Positions 36,309 through 46,589 are shown, counted from the stretch's first letter. The stretch: 64,000 nt of DNA from CAZSHG01 sp964606695 [NCBI: uncultured bacterium] (GCA_964606695.1 CAZSHG010000018.1:1-64000); one strand, 5' to 3'. Notes: generated from the sequence alone by a model not told the origin. A program made the numbers and translations.

Positions 36309-37799
36309 ATGACTCGTAAACGTGGTCATAAGGAATACCTGCGCGCCGAACTATCCCCGTTCGACTCACATCCGATGGGATGGAGCCAGCTGTTGGCGTG
36401 GGTTTATCCGAATAGCTACGAGGTAGGGATGGCGAACATCGGTTACCAATGGCTTTTCGGCAGGTTGAAGGAGTATCGGTTTCTGCTTACGGAGCGATTT
36501 TTTTACGAGAAACGCCCCACATCGTTGGAAAGCGACCGATCATTGAGTGAATTCCCGATAATAGCCGTTTCCCTGCCCTACGAGATCGACGGCTTGAATT
36601 TCATCGATATGCTGAAGGGTGTGGGAATCGAGCCAATGGCCGTGAATCGTAGCAGAACACCACTGTTAATCGGCGGCGGAGACGCGTTAACGTTGAATCC
36701 GTTCCCATTCGCGGATTTTTTCGATATGATAATATTGGGCGACGGTCAAAGCTGGGTGCGGGATTTTCCTCATATTATAGAAAAGATGCCGCCGGGTCTG
36801 GTTGCGAAAGAAGACATTTTCGACGCTTGCGAGGAAATAGAAGGCGTATGGATACCGTCGCGAGGCAACGGCGGGGAAATCCCTCGCGCGCGCCCGATGC
36901 GGGAAACACCGGCCTACTCCCCTATTATCACTAGTTTCGGACATTTTCGTAATATGTTCCTGGCGGAGATCCAGCGCGGGTGCGCCTTCGATTGCGCTTT
37001 CTGCGCGAGTTCATGGCTGGACGAACCTTTTAATAATTATTCGCCGGATAAGGTTCTTTCAATATACGACGATTTCGGGTTGGGGGCGTCCAGAACCGGG
37101 TTGGTGGGCAGTGCAATCGCGGAACATAGCGATTTAGAGAGTATAATCGAAGAGTTCGGCAAGCGTGACGTATCGGTGCATCTATCGAGTGTCCGATTGG
37201 ATAGAATTTCGCATTCGCACCGGACTCTGGAATTATTGGCTAATTCCGGGTCAAAGACTATTACCTTCGCGCCGGAAACCGCTTCGGAGAGGATCGCTAC
37301 GAAAATCGGTAAATGGATTCCGGCGGACAAGATTATCGAACAGGCCAAAGCTCTCGCAGGAATGGGTTTCAACGAGATGAAACTGTATTGGATATTGGGG
37401 TTGCCCGGAGAGACAGACAATGATGTTATCGAAATGGCGGGCGCGATTAAGGGTATTTCAGCCGGGACGAATATGAAGATATCGTGCAGTATCAACCCTT
37501 TCATACCCAAGCCGCATTCGAGGTTCGCATTTGAACCGATGTTGTCTCACGATGAACTATCCCGCAGATTCTCTGGTTTGAAAGGACGACTTTCGGGCGT
37601 CGAAAATCTCCAACTCGATATGAATTATTCGCGCAGAAGCAGGATATCGGCTGTTCTTTCGATCGGCGGGCGAGAGTTATCCACCGCGATACTCAACATG
37701 TCAGAGAGCGGAATCAAAAAATCTCTCAGGGACATCGGCATCGAACCGGATGAAGAGATATACTCGGGCGATAAATCTCCCTGGACGAGAATCACCTGA
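36309..37799 (+). CDS. Radical SAM protein with B12-binding-like N-terminus
   Basis: A 496-aa radical SAM protein. The N-terminal 200 residues look like the Rossmann-type B12-binding module that precedes many radical SAM domains (VYPNSYEVGMANIGYQWLF, LLIGGGDALTLNPFPFADF). The cluster motif is CAFDCAFC in EIQRGCAFDCAFCASS (about residues 220-235), C-x3-C-x2-C. Later come KTITFAPETASERI and EMKLYWILGLPGETDNDVIEM, typical of the TIM-barrel. It resembles the TIGR03960-like group but lacks that family's longer C-terminus. The reaction is unknown. It is 32 bp after dxs, probably in the purB-dxs operon. Confidence 0.88.
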   Translation: MTRKRGHKEYLRAELSPFDSHPMGWSQLLAWVYPNSYEVGMANIGYQWLFGRLKEYRFLLTERFFYEKRPTSLESDRSLSEFPIIAVSLPYEIDGLNFIDMLKGVGIEPMAVNRSRTPLLIGGGDALTLNPFPFADFFDMIILGDGQSWVRDFPHIIEKMPPGLVAKEDIFDACEEIEGVWIPSRGNGGEIPRARPMRETPAYSPIITSFGHFRNMFLAEIQRGCAFDCAFCASSWLDEPFNNYSPDKVLSIYDDFGLGASRTGLVGSAIAEHSDLESIIEEFGKRDVSVHLSSVRLDRISHSHRTLELLANSGSKTITFAPETASERIATKIGKWIPADKIIEQAKALAGMGFNEMKLYWILGLPGETDNDVIEMAGAIKGISAGTNMKISCSINPFIPKPHSRFAFEPMLSHDELSRRFSGLKGRLSGVENLQLDMNYSRRSRISAVLSIGGRELSTAILNMSESGIKKSLRDIGIEPDEEIYSGDKSPWTRIT

Positions 37800-37811
37800 T
37801 TATAAATCGAC

Positions 37812-37839
37812 TTGTAAAACAAATCCCGGGAATTATATT
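37812..37839 (+). promoter_or_regulatory. Promoter of the FG-GAP protein gene
   Basis: TTGTAA (37812-37817), 16 bp, TATATT (37834-37839), 32 bp ahead of the ATG at 37872. Confidence 0.55.
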
Positions 37840-37871
37840 TTATTAAATTATATTTAACGAAAGGACTTGGT

Positions 37872-40223
37872 ATGAGAATATTCGTTATTTTTTCCTTATT
37901 AATGGGAACTTTTTGTTTCTCGCAGTCGGTAATGGAATTTACTCCCCTCTCCCCCCGAGGAACGATATTGGACTATCCTGTTATTCCACAGCGAGTTAAC
38001 GAAAACGTCTGCTCCTTTATAACGGATACAGATTCGGTGGAATTCGCTCTGGATAATAATGTCGCGGGTTCCAGTATCGGCTGGCTGAATTACGGAGACG
38101 TCGAGGCGATTCGTTTTACAACTGAACATCCATGTAGTCTCTATGAACTGAGTTTCTATATCGGCGGTTATGGTTCGATAGAGGCGCATGTCTGGGAGGA
38201 CTGGTCGGGGCTACCGAACACTGACGGCGATTTAGTCCCCTTTATGTTTGCATCGGCCTTCGCTTCGGCGGGATGGGTGGATGTGGATATTGTGGCCGAG
38301 ACAGGCGGTAAACTTTATATCCCGCCTATGACCGATTTCCAGGTAGGACGGATTTTCCGGGGTGCGGAGCCGAATTTGTTCTACGCGACAAATCATACCG
38401 GCATAAACTCGCATGTTTACGACGCCAGCGAGGATACGTGGTATTATATTGGGGATTCTGAAGGGGCTTATCCATACATGATTCGAGCGCGGGGAATATA
38501 CTTTAATATCGATACGGTTAAACAGTTCCACAATGTCGCCGATAGCGCGGGAGTTACCGGCGGGAGGACTATTGCCTGGGGAGATTTCGACGGCGATGGT
38601 TTCGATGATATCGCCGCGCGCGGGACGATATTACACAACAACGGCGACGGCACGTTCAGCGATATTTCCGCAGGCATAAGCGGATACAATAGCTGGGCGG
38701 ATTTTGATGGTGACGGCTTGCTCGATTTGATTGGCATAACATACCCAATGAAACTTTACCGGAACAACGGGGATAGAACTTTCACCAATATTGCCGATTC
38801 GCTGGGTTTCGTAGATTACGATGAGCCTAAGAACAGCGGTGGTTTTGGAGATATTAACGGCGACGGCTGGTTGGATTTATACGTTACATACAGCGAAATC
38901 TGGCACGACCCGCCCGAGTCGCCGGAGTATTTTTCCGACCATCTGTATGTCAATCGGGCTGGGACGCTTTTTGTGGAGGTTACCGACAGCTTCGCACCGG
39001 CAATCACCGACGAGAGATACAGCCGTGGCGTGCATTTCTGCGATTTCGACCGCGACGGCGACCAGGATATTTATATCAGTTGCTATAGGCTGGAATCGAA
39101 CTGGCTGTTAGTGAACGACGGAACGGGGATTTTCTCCGAAGAAGCGGGCGCGCGCGGTTGCGCGGGACATAATATCTCCGGGGCTTACGGCCACACGATA
39201 GGCAGTAAATGGTGCGATTACGACAACGACGGCGATTTCGATATCATCGCCGCGAATCTGGCACACCCGCGTTTCATCGACTTCTCGGATAAAACTTATA
39301 TTTATCAAAACGACGGCAGTGGGAATTTCACCGATTTTTTTCCGACGTCGGGCATCGTATATTACGAAACCCATAGTTCCCTCGCTGTGGGAGATTATGA
39401 CAACGATGGCAATCTGGATTTGTATATTTCATGTGTCTATGCGGGTTATCATAGTTGGATTTATAAAGGCAACGGCGACGGCACCTTTGTCCAGGACAAC
39501 TATAAATCCGGGGTGTGGACGGATAACGGCTGGGGTTGCGGATTCTCCGATTACGACAACGACGGCGATCTCGACCTGCTGGTTTCCGGCAACGACGGAT
39601 TGGAGTTATATCGCAACGATAACGTGCCGTTCCACAACAACTGGGTGAAACTACGGCTTTTCTGCGATATTACGTCAAATAATTATTTCGCTTACGGCGC
39701 GCAGGCGCGGTTCTTTCTGGACGACGGCAGAATCCTTAGCCGATGCATTCAGGGAAATTCCGGCACAGAGGGATGTCAGGAGAGCAGGATTATACACTTC
39801 GGGTTGGGCGAAGTCGAGGTTGCGGAAAGTCTTGTGATTACCTGGCCAGGTGGCGAAAATTTCGCGATAGCCGATCTGCCGGTGGATAAATGGACTTACG
39901 ACATATACGAATCCGGGATTATCGATTCGACATATGGAATCGGCGAATACTGTGTCGATTTGCCAGACCGAAACGAGATTCGAGTTTACCCTAATCCTTT
40001 CAATTCCGAATGTGCGATTGTGGCCTGGGGGGACGTCGAGATATTCGATATTACGGGCAAAAGAGTGGCGAGTTTGGGAAAGCCGGATTTCCGCGGAATG
40101 CCGATGAAATATATCTGGGACGGCAAAGATAACCAGGGCGGAAAACTACCGACAGGAACATATCTGATAAAAACCCAAACACCTACGGGAACAGCAATCA
40201 GCCGTGTGGTGATGGTGAAGTAA
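37872..40223 (+). CDS. Secreted FG-GAP/ASPIC-UnbV protein with type IX tail
   Basis: A 783-aa exported protein. Signal peptide (FVIFSLLMGTFCFSQ) with AAAGGA upstream. After an N-terminal beta domain come seven FG-GAP/VCBS blades, each with a calcium-type loop: DFDGDGFDD, DFDGDGLLD, DINGDGWLD, DFDRDGDQD, DYDNDGDFD, DYDNDGNLD and DYDNDGDLD (about residues 236-575). An ASPIC/UnbV domain follows (YGAQARFFLDDGR, IHFGLGEVEVAESLVITWPGG). The end is a type IX domain (IRVYPNPFNSECAIV, IFDITGKR, GTYLIK, RVVMVK). The layout matches CRTAC1-like beta-propeller proteins. Binding of partners outside the cell is likely; no enzyme activity is evident. Confidence 0.93.
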   Translation: MRIFVIFSLLMGTFCFSQSVMEFTPLSPRGTILDYPVIPQRVNENVCSFITDTDSVEFALDNNVAGSSIGWLNYGDVEAIRFTTEHPCSLYELSFYIGGYGSIEAHVWEDWSGLPNTDGDLVPFMFASAFASAGWVDVDIVAETGGKLYIPPMTDFQVGRIFRGAEPNLFYATNHTGINSHVYDASEDTWYYIGDSEGAYPYMIRARGIYFNIDTVKQFHNVADSAGVTGGRTIAWGDFDGDGFDDIAARGTILHNNGDGTFSDISAGISGYNSWADFDGDGLLDLIGITYPMKLYRNNGDRTFTNIADSLGFVDYDEPKNSGGFGDINGDGWLDLYVTYSEIWHDPPESPEYFSDHLYVNRAGTLFVEVTDSFAPAITDERYSRGVHFCDFDRDGDQDIYISCYRLESNWLLVNDGTGIFSEEAGARGCAGHNISGAYGHTIGSKWCDYDNDGDFDIIAANLAHPRFIDFSDKTYIYQNDGSGNFTDFFPTSGIVYYETHSSLAVGDYDNDGNLDLYISCVYAGYHSWIYKGNGDGTFVQDNYKSGVWTDNGWGCGFSDYDNDGDLDLLVSGNDGLELYRNDNVPFHNNWVKLRLFCDITSNNYFAYGAQARFFLDDGRILSRCIQGNSGTEGCQESRIIHFGLGEVEVAESLVITWPGGENFAIADLPVDKWTYDIYESGIIDSTYGIGEYCVDLPDRNEIRVYPNPFNSECAIVAWGDVEIFDITGKRVASLGKPDFRGMPMKYIWDGKDNQGGKLPTGTYLIKTQTPTGTAISRVVMVK

Positions 40224-40331
40224 AAAAAATCGATTAATATGCAACGAAAATGAATATACTTCCCGTTTGAGAAGCGGGAAATCGGTAGCGAATTCGGGCC
40301 ATTCCCTCATAAGGTTTTTTGTTCTAACAAG

Positions 40332-43295
40332 TTACTTTTTTATCGTAGCAACTCCCGCCTGACCATACATCGTAACGACAAACTGTTTTTCACTTCGAAC
40401 GTGGATGAAATACTCCGTTCTCTCGACGATTTCCCGCTTTTTCAACCATTCCCAATCGATGAAATTCTCCCCTGATTTATAGGGCACCGTGAAATAACCG
40501 GCATTCATAGCGACCAGGTTGTGGAAGAAATGCGTGCCCTGGGAGGCGTCCACTGAATAGCCTTCGATACCGGTTTCCACCACAACCTTCGCGCCGGCGA
40601 TGTCCGCCCATTTGACGGGCACGCCGAGCAAACGGTCTCTAGAACCCCATCTGCCGGGACCGAGGAGGATGTATTCTCGCCCTTCGGTAACCATCTTCTG
40701 GTTGAGTGATTTTATCTCTTCGAGCATGTCCATCGTTTTCGTTTTATCGAATTTATCGGGGTCGATGAGGATAATGTCGTTGAGATAATCGATGACGCCG
40801 TTGCCCATGCCCTGTTCCGTATAGAGCCAGAGTTTGGATTTATCGATTTCATCCGGAAATTCGAGGATTCTGTCGGCATGCACCGATAGAGGGCGGATCT
40901 GTAGGATATAGAAAGTCGATTTTTCCTCCGGTTCATCGCGTAAATCCACCGCGAATTCTATTTCTACCGGAACGCCGAAAGCCAATTCCCCTATTTCAAG
41001 CAATTCCGTAAGTATATCGGCCAATGGAATGTAATCGTATTTAAGGATATCTGCGAAGTTCAGGACGCGTTGACCGGGATATTCTATCCCATCCCGAAGC
41101 CGCCTGTCTTCCGCATCCCATACGGATGCAAGATGCTTGAGTGTGCCGTGGTTTTCGGCGGTTTTCAGATCGAGGACCGAATACGTCGCTGTCTCGCCTT
41201 CCATCAAATCGAAATCCTGGGACGTCATATTTATTGCGTAAAATTGGGTCTGTGAATTTTTCGCAATATCTTCCGGCGGTAGGATGTCTATTCGCGGGTA
41301 TTTGGGGCAGAACCGGTAAACGTTCTTTCCCGTAACCACCCATTCGCCCAGACCGAGGGCTATCGAAGCCACGCCGTCCTTGTTTTTAACGTAGGAAGTA
41401 GGGTAATAATTATAGGACTGTGCAACACCGGAGATATGCGGATAGTAGTAATCTCCGTGGCGTCTGCCAGCGATAGCCTGGATAATTACAGCCATCTTCT
41501 CTTCTTCGGTGCGGTAGTTGATTCTCTCGATATAACCGCGAGCCTCATTAAGGCAGGTAGATGCAAATACCAGCTTGATGGCGTTTTCGAGATGTTCGAG
41601 GCGAACGCTGGAATCGGGATCAATATTCGGGAGCATGTAGGTCTGATATATTCCGGCGAAAGGTTGCGCAAGAGAATCTTCCAACAGCCCGGATGACCGC
41701 ACCGCGATAGGATCGTCCACATATTTCAAATAGAACATCAGTCGCGCACGGAGTTCGTTTGAAATTTCGCCTTCGACGAAGCATTCTTTTACTTTCTCGT
41801 CGTCTATTTCCCTTCCAATGATCTTCTCCTGCAGGTCGTTATCGCGGATAAATTCGTCGTATTCCCTTGTGCCGATGAATGCCGTGCGCGGAATTCTCAC
41901 CTTGATGTCAGGGAATTTTTCTTCGAATTCAATAGTGGTCAACAGGGCGTTGAGAAAGGCTATGCCTCTCCCCTTGCCGCCCAGCGATCCTTGAGACAAT
42001 CGCGTTATTTCGCTTTCGAGGTCGAGGTTACTCTTCTCGAAATCCACGATACGCCCGCGCCCACGGTTGTTGCGGACATCTTGAAATACCTTTATTAAAA
42101 AAGTTCTTATTTCCTCGCTACTGCCGAAATCGGCTACTTTCAGCGGTTTTATCTTCCGTGCGACCTGAATTTCGCCGTGGGCGATAAGCCATCTGGAGAA
42201 ATCGTTTCGGTGGGCGTGGAATAGGAGAACGTGCTCAGGGATTTCGTGAAGCAGGCTCTCGAATTGAGTCATGGTAGAGGCTTTGGCGATGTCGTTCCCC
42301 TTGCCGTCGCGGAAAACAAAGTCGCCGAAACCGAGATTATGATGTATAAAATCGCTCAATTCGCTCAACAGGTTGTGCGAGTATTTGTTAATGAAACTCA
42401 CGTTTAGCTTTTCGGCTTCCTCGCGGATATTTTCCTGCGAAGACTGGACGAGAATCGGCATATCGAAACCACGTTTTTTAAGGTAACGCGCAAGTTCGAG
42501 TCCCGCGCAATCTTCGTCTTCGCCCCCGCGCGAATAGCGGATATCGGTAATTACGCTCAGAATGTAATCGCTGTATTTTTCGCAGATTCTGACGGCGTCC
42601 TCATAATTGTGCGCCATGAGGATTTTCGGGCGGGTGCGCATACGGTAATTTTTCTGGATGTCGTTCAATTCCTCCGATAACAACCGTTGAACCTGAAGCA
42701 TAACCTCCTTGTAGAGTTCCGGTAAGAACCTCGAATAGTAAAAGATGCTGTCCTCAACCAGGAGGATTACTCTCACCAGCCCGACTTCCGTATCATGTTC
42801 GACGTTTAGCTGGTCCTCGATGAACTTTATCATCGCCAGGAATACTTTGGAATCTCCACTCCACAGGAATACGTCGTCTATGTTCTGCAGTTCCGGGCTG
42901 GACTTATCGATACGGGCGACGTCCGATTGGACGTTAAGAAGCAGTAACACCGGCGTTGTTGGGCGAATTTGTTTTATTTCTTTGGCCAGCTCAAACGGCG
43001 TTACCTCCCCGATATGCATCATTGTGATTACCATATCGAAATCACGTTGCATTATTATTTCAAGGGCTTCTTTGCCTGTGGGGACGCTTGTAATTCGAGG
43101 GGCTGAGGTCAAATTCAACCGATGGTATTCGCCGAATATCTGTTCGGAAAAGCGCCCATCCTGTTCGAATATAAAAGCGTCGTAGAATGTCGATACCAGA
43201 AGAATTTCGCGGATTTTGACAGGCATTAGCCGATGGAATATATCCTCGCCGAATTTGAATTTGTTGTAATACTTAAATAATTCGTTTTTATCCAT
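40332..43295 (-). CDS. Receiver-like plus PEP-synthase-type ATP-grasp protein
   Basis: A 987-aa cytoplasmic protein. Two response-regulator-like domains lead: about residues 30-150 (FDMVITMMHIGEVTPFELA) and 175-320 (VILLVEDSIFYYSRF, LSVITDIRYSRGGEDEDCAG). From about 430 is the nucleotide-binding part of PEP synthase/pyruvate phosphate dikinase (SLGGKGRGIAFLNALL, then DPIAVRSSGLLEDSLAQPFAGIYQTY at about 530-555). I see neither the swivelling phosphohistidine domain nor the PEP-binding barrel, so it cannot be a complete PEP synthase. The C-terminal 130 residues (LLGPGRWGSRDRLLGVPVKW) are conserved in Bacteroidota relatives of unknown role. Single gene on the minus strand. Confidence 0.82.
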   Translation of the reverse strand: MDKNELFKYYNKFKFGEDIFHRLMPVKIREILLVSTFYDAFIFEQDGRFSEQIFGEYHRLNLTSAPRITSVPTGKEALEIIMQRDFDMVITMMHIGEVTPFELAKEIKQIRPTTPVLLLLNVQSDVARIDKSSPELQNIDDVFLWSGDSKVFLAMIKFIEDQLNVEHDTEVGLVRVILLVEDSIFYYSRFLPELYKEVMLQVQRLLSEELNDIQKNYRMRTRPKILMAHNYEDAVRICEKYSDYILSVITDIRYSRGGEDEDCAGLELARYLKKRGFDMPILVQSSQENIREEAEKLNVSFINKYSHNLLSELSDFIHHNLGFGDFVFRDGKGNDIAKASTMTQFESLLHEIPEHVLLFHAHRNDFSRWLIAHGEIQVARKIKPLKVADFGSSEEIRTFLIKVFQDVRNNRGRGRIVDFEKSNLDLESEITRLSQGSLGGKGRGIAFLNALLTTIEFEEKFPDIKVRIPRTAFIGTREYDEFIRDNDLQEKIIGREIDDEKVKECFVEGEISNELRARLMFYLKYVDDPIAVRSSGLLEDSLAQPFAGIYQTYMLPNIDPDSSVRLEHLENAIKLVFASTCLNEARGYIERINYRTEEEKMAVIIQAIAGRRHGDYYYPHISGVAQSYNYYPTSYVKNKDGVASIALGLGEWVVTGKNVYRFCPKYPRIDILPPEDIAKNSQTQFYAINMTSQDFDLMEGETATYSVLDLKTAENHGTLKHLASVWDAEDRRLRDGIEYPGQRVLNFADILKYDYIPLADILTELLEIGELAFGVPVEIEFAVDLRDEPEEKSTFYILQIRPLSVHADRILEFPDEIDKSKLWLYTEQGMGNGVIDYLNDIILIDPDKFDKTKTMDMLEEIKSLNQKMVTEGREYILLGPGRWGSRDRLLGVPVKWADIAGAKVVVETGIEGYSVDASQGTHFFHNLVAMNAGYFTVPYKSGENFIDWEWLKKREIVERTEYFIHVRSEKQFVVTMYGQAGVATIKK

Positions 43296-43445
43296 TTTGG
43301 CCTCATCGCGTTTTTATTTAATATAATTTATAGACCGCAGAGACTTTTTTCCAGAGGTATTTGTATGAAAAGGTTTTTTATCTGATTATCGAATAAAACC
43401 GGGTTTCTTGAAAGAAGATGAGAAACTCATGCCCTTCCGTTTTAC

Positions 43446-43474
43446 TTGACTATATATATTTCCGCCTGTATAAT
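43446..43474 (+). promoter_or_regulatory. Strong promoter of the PfkB-to-rlpA operon
   Basis: TTGACT (43446-43451), 17 bp, TATAAT (43469-43474), 35 bp ahead of the ATG at 43510. It is the only clear promoter before a run of nine closely spaced plus-strand genes. Confidence 0.75.
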
Positions 43475-43509
43475 GGTATGATTTGGCAACGTTAATTTGA
43501 AAGGATGAG

Positions 43510-44430
43510 ATGTCGGTATTAATAGTCGGTTCGGTTGCGCTCGATTCGGTGGCAACTCCCCATGGTAGAGTAGATGACGCACTCGGCGGGAGCGCTACGT
43601 ATTTTTCTCTTGCCGCGAGGTTGTTTTCGCCGGAAATTAATGTAGTCGCTGTCGTCGGAGAGGATTTCCCGGAGAAACACACGAAAATGCTTTTGGGCAA
43701 AGGAATAAACCTGGACGGTCTGCAGATTTCAAAGGGCAAGACATTTCGTTGGGCAGGCGAATACAGCGAAGATTTCGGCGATCCTGAAACCCTGGATACA
43801 CAACTAAATGTGTTCGAGACATTTGCACCGGAGCTTCCCGAAGATTATTGCGGTAGCAGTTACGTCTTTCTGGGCAATATTGATCCCACATTACAGCGGC
43901 AGGTTGTTCAGCAGATAAAATCTCCGATGCTCGTCGCCGCGGACACCATGAATTTCTGGATCGAGGGAAAACTGGACGAGTTGAAGGCCCTGCTCAAAGA
44001 TATCGATATGTTACTCATCAACGCTCTCGAGGTGCGCATGTTATCTGGCAAGAAAAGCCTTCTGGCGGGCGCGAAGGAGGTTCTGACGATGGGGCCGGAA
44101 ATACTCATCGTCAAGCGTGGCGAATCAGGCGTGATGGTTGTCGCAGAGGACGGCCTATTTGTGCTACCTGCGTATCCGATAGAGCAGGTAGTCGATCCCA
44201 CCGGTGCCGGCGACAGTTTTGCGGGCGCGTTTATGGGATATATCGCTTCTCGCGGAAAAATCGATTTCACCGAAATCAAGCGGGCGGTGGTGGCCGGGTC
44301 TATCGTCGCCAGTATGAATGTCGAGGGATTCAGTGTGGAAAAACTCGCGAGAATTTCGCGTGACGATATCGCCGAAAGGATGAAAAAATTTCAGAGGATT
44401 ACCGATTTCACGGTTCCGGAATTCGATTAA
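43510..44430 (+). CDS. PfkB-family sugar kinase
   Basis: A 306-aa ribokinase-fold kinase. The N-terminus reads IVGSVALDSVATPHGRVDDALGGSATYFSLAARLF (PfkB signature 1, with the GG of the substrate lid), and the C-terminus has VDPTGAGDSFAGAFMGY, with the catalytic Asp in GAGDS (about 232-248). GAAAGGATGAG precedes the ATG. The substrate is not evident; kinases of this subgroup are often annotated only as sugar kinases. It opens the operon running to rlpA, with xer 2 bp downstream. Confidence 0.92.
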   Translation: MSVLIVGSVALDSVATPHGRVDDALGGSATYFSLAARLFSPEINVVAVVGEDFPEKHTKMLLGKGINLDGLQISKGKTFRWAGEYSEDFGDPETLDTQLNVFETFAPELPEDYCGSSYVFLGNIDPTLQRQVVQQIKSPMLVAADTMNFWIEGKLDELKALLKDIDMLLINALEVRMLSGKKSLLAGAKEVLTMGPEILIVKRGESGVMVVAEDGLFVLPAYPIEQVVDPTGAGDSFAGAFMGYIASRGKIDFTEIKRAVVAGSIVASMNVEGFSVEKLARISRDDIAERMKKFQRITDFTVPEFD

Positions 44431-44432
44431 TT

Positions 44433-45374
44433 ATGGTAAAAACTCCTGTCAGAAATAGAACCTCCCTGGACATCGATGTTTGCCTCGATGGCTTCATGGA
44501 TTGGATTCTGACGGAACGCGGTTTGTCTCAAAATACGATAGCGGCTTACGAACGCGATTTGAAGGCTTTCGTAATCTACCTGGATGGAAAAGATATAAGC
44601 GATGTCGGAGGTGTAACCCAGATAAACATAGTCGGATTCTTACGCAAACTGACGGACGACGGCCTTTCCGCAAAAACGATTTCCAGGAAAATGAGCAGTA
44701 TTCGGGGTTTTTTCCGATATTTGCTACTGGAAGGCAAGCTGGAAAAGGATCCCACGGAGGCGGTCGAGTTACCCAAATTGCCAAAACCTTTACCTGACGT
44801 CATCTCTTTTGAGCAGGTCGAGAAGATAATGAATTCCGTGGATTTATCTCATCCGAAAGGACTTGGAATACGCGATAGGGCTATTCTGGAAACGCTTTAT
44901 GCTACAGGCGCACGCGAATCGGAGATTATCGATTTGAAGACGCAGGACGTTTACGAGGATATCGGTTTCGTTCGTGTTTTCGGCAAGGGAGACAAGGAAC
45001 GGCTTATCCCGATTAACGATCAGGCTTTGCACTGGATAAGCCGTTATGTCCGTGATGTCCGTCCCAAACTAATGACCAAAAATCGAATTCCGATTCTTTT
45101 TCTAAATTCTCGTGGAGGGCGGTTAAGTCGGATGGGGCTTTATAAGATCGTCAGGAAATGGTGTGAAAAAGCCGGCTTGCCGGAAGTTCATCCGCATACG
45201 TTTCGGCACGCTTTTGCCACACATTTGATCGAAGGCGGCGCCGATTTGCGGGCGGTTCAGGAGATGTTGGGACACGCGGATATCAGCACAACACAGATTT
45301 ATACTAATATCGGGAAGAAATACTTGCACGATATTTACAGGAAATTTCATCCGAGAGGAGCTCAGAGCAATTGA
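44433..45374 (+). CDS. xerD: Tyrosine recombinase XerC/XerD-like
   Basis: A 313-aa integrase-family site-specific recombinase. The N-terminal SAM-like DNA-binding domain has LTERGLSQNTIAAYERDLKAF. Catalytic residues are Arg161 (TGARESEII), Lys in FGKGDKERLIP, His-x-x-Arg in HPHTFRHAFATHL, His in LGHADISTTQ and the nucleophile Tyr290 in QIYTN. Length and motifs are those of Xer chromosome-dimer resolvases. Whether it works alone (XerH/XerA style) or with a second Xer cannot be told; I noticed no dif-like site. The symbol is a family-level choice. Confidence 0.93.
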   Translation: MVKTPVRNRTSLDIDVCLDGFMDWILTERGLSQNTIAAYERDLKAFVIYLDGKDISDVGGVTQINIVGFLRKLTDDGLSAKTISRKMSSIRGFFRYLLLEGKLEKDPTEAVELPKLPKPLPDVISFEQVEKIMNSVDLSHPKGLGIRDRAILETLYATGARESEIIDLKTQDVYEDIGFVRVFGKGDKERLIPINDQALHWISRYVRDVRPKLMTKNRIPILFLNSRGGRLSRMGLYKIVRKWCEKAGLPEVHPHTFRHAFATHLIEGGADLRAVQEMLGHADISTTQIYTNIGKKYLHDIYRKFHPRGAQSN

Positions 45375-46579
45375 CCATATTCCGCTTGGCGATACTTCTC
45401 TCGATATTTTTATTTACCCTCGTCTTAGGTCAGATGAGGAATCAAGTAGAACTCGGCGTGCCTATTTTCGAGGAAAACGTGGGGTATTTTCCCACAATGG
45501 AATCCGGCAAGGCTAATATAGAGGTATATCTGCGGATTCCGTTAAGCAAATTGCAGTTCATTAAGACCTCACAGGGATACCTTGCGAGGTTTGAAATTCT
45601 GTTAGCCATATATAGAGATAAAAATCTGATCCGAAAGACGGACAGGGCGGATTCTTTTTTCGTCGAGACCTATTACGAAACGCACACTTCGGAAGCCGCC
45701 AGCCCGCCTTCATTCGAGATCGAGAATATCCCGTCGGGCAATTATGAACTGAGGATAATTCTGAAAGATCTTGAATCTAAAAGCGAATATACTCGAGAAT
45801 CAGATATCGTCGTGCCGGATTTTCAAATCGATAGCGAAATTGTGTTCGGGTCGATTATCCCCATTGCAAATGGAAAATATTCACAAGCGGATGTTTATCC
45901 TTCGAGAGATAGTTTCCATTACGAATTCAAAATTTCATTGCCCGATTCGATAACGGGGTATCTTGTGCGCGGGATCGAAAGCGAGAAGGGAATTTTCGAC
46001 GACACCGTCGTGCTTGATAAAGCCGGATCACATCGTATTTCCGGGAGTATAGAAATCCCGGAAGACATATATGAATTTATCTTTTTCGCTGAATTCCTGA
46101 GCGACGGCAAACGTATTGCAGAAACGGAGAAGGAGGTTTCACTGGCCAGAAACGCCCATTATTACGCGTCCTCGGACATGGAGAGCCTTATCGACCAATT
46201 AGACCTGATCGGAACGCATAAAGAGATACGCGAGATGAGGAAGGCACTTGAGAATGAATCCAGAGAATTAGACAACCTTATCGCGGCTTTCTGGGAGGAC
46301 CGCGACCCAACGCCGGGAACGGAAATAAACGAGATTAAGGAAGAATTCTATGCGAGAGTAGAAGAGGCCAATCGGCGTTACGGCGGGATGACACCCGGAT
46401 GGCGAACCGATATGGGGAAGGTTTTCATCGTTTACGGGGAACCCGACGAGATCGAAAGGCATCCTTTCGACCCGGGATATTTTGCTTATCAAATCTGGTA
46501 TTATTACAGCCCCCGGCGGACGTTCTATTTCGAGGACAGACTCGGCGATGGAACTTATGACCTGGTTTATCAGCAATGA
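45371..46579 (+). CDS. GWxTD domain protein 1
   Basis: A 402-aa exported protein with a TTG start that overlaps the xer stop by 4 bp; GAGGAG lies upstream. Signal peptide LAILLSIFLFTLVLGQ. The middle is beta-sandwich-like sequence. The C-terminal 130 residues hold the GWxTD domain: FWEDRDPTPGTEINEIKEEF, PGWRTDMGKVFIVYGEPDEIERHP and YQIWYYYSPRRTFYFED. The domain is common in FCB genomes and has no established function. A second copy follows 10 bp on. Confidence 0.88.
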   Translation: MTIFRLAILLSIFLFTLVLGQMRNQVELGVPIFEENVGYFPTMESGKANIEVYLRIPLSKLQFIKTSQGYLARFEILLAIYRDKNLIRKTDRADSFFVETYYETHTSEAASPPSFEIENIPSGNYELRIILKDLESKSEYTRESDIVVPDFQIDSEIVFGSIIPIANGKYSQADVYPSRDSFHYEFKISLPDSITGYLVRGIESEKGIFDDTVVLDKAGSHRISGSIEIPEDIYEFIFFAEFLSDGKRIAETEKEVSLARNAHYYASSDMESLIDQLDLIGTHKEIREMRKALENESRELDNLIAAFWEDRDPTPGTEINEIKEEFYARVEEANRRYGGMTPGWRTDMGKVFIVYGEPDEIERHPFDPGYFAYQIWYYYSPRRTFYFEDRLGDGTYDLVYQQ

Positions 46580-46589
46580 AGAGGAATAT

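Noticed and set aside
40268-40292. TTCCCG/CGGGAA hairpin between convergent genes
   Set aside because: Only a 6-bp stem with a 9-nt loop and no T-run on either side.
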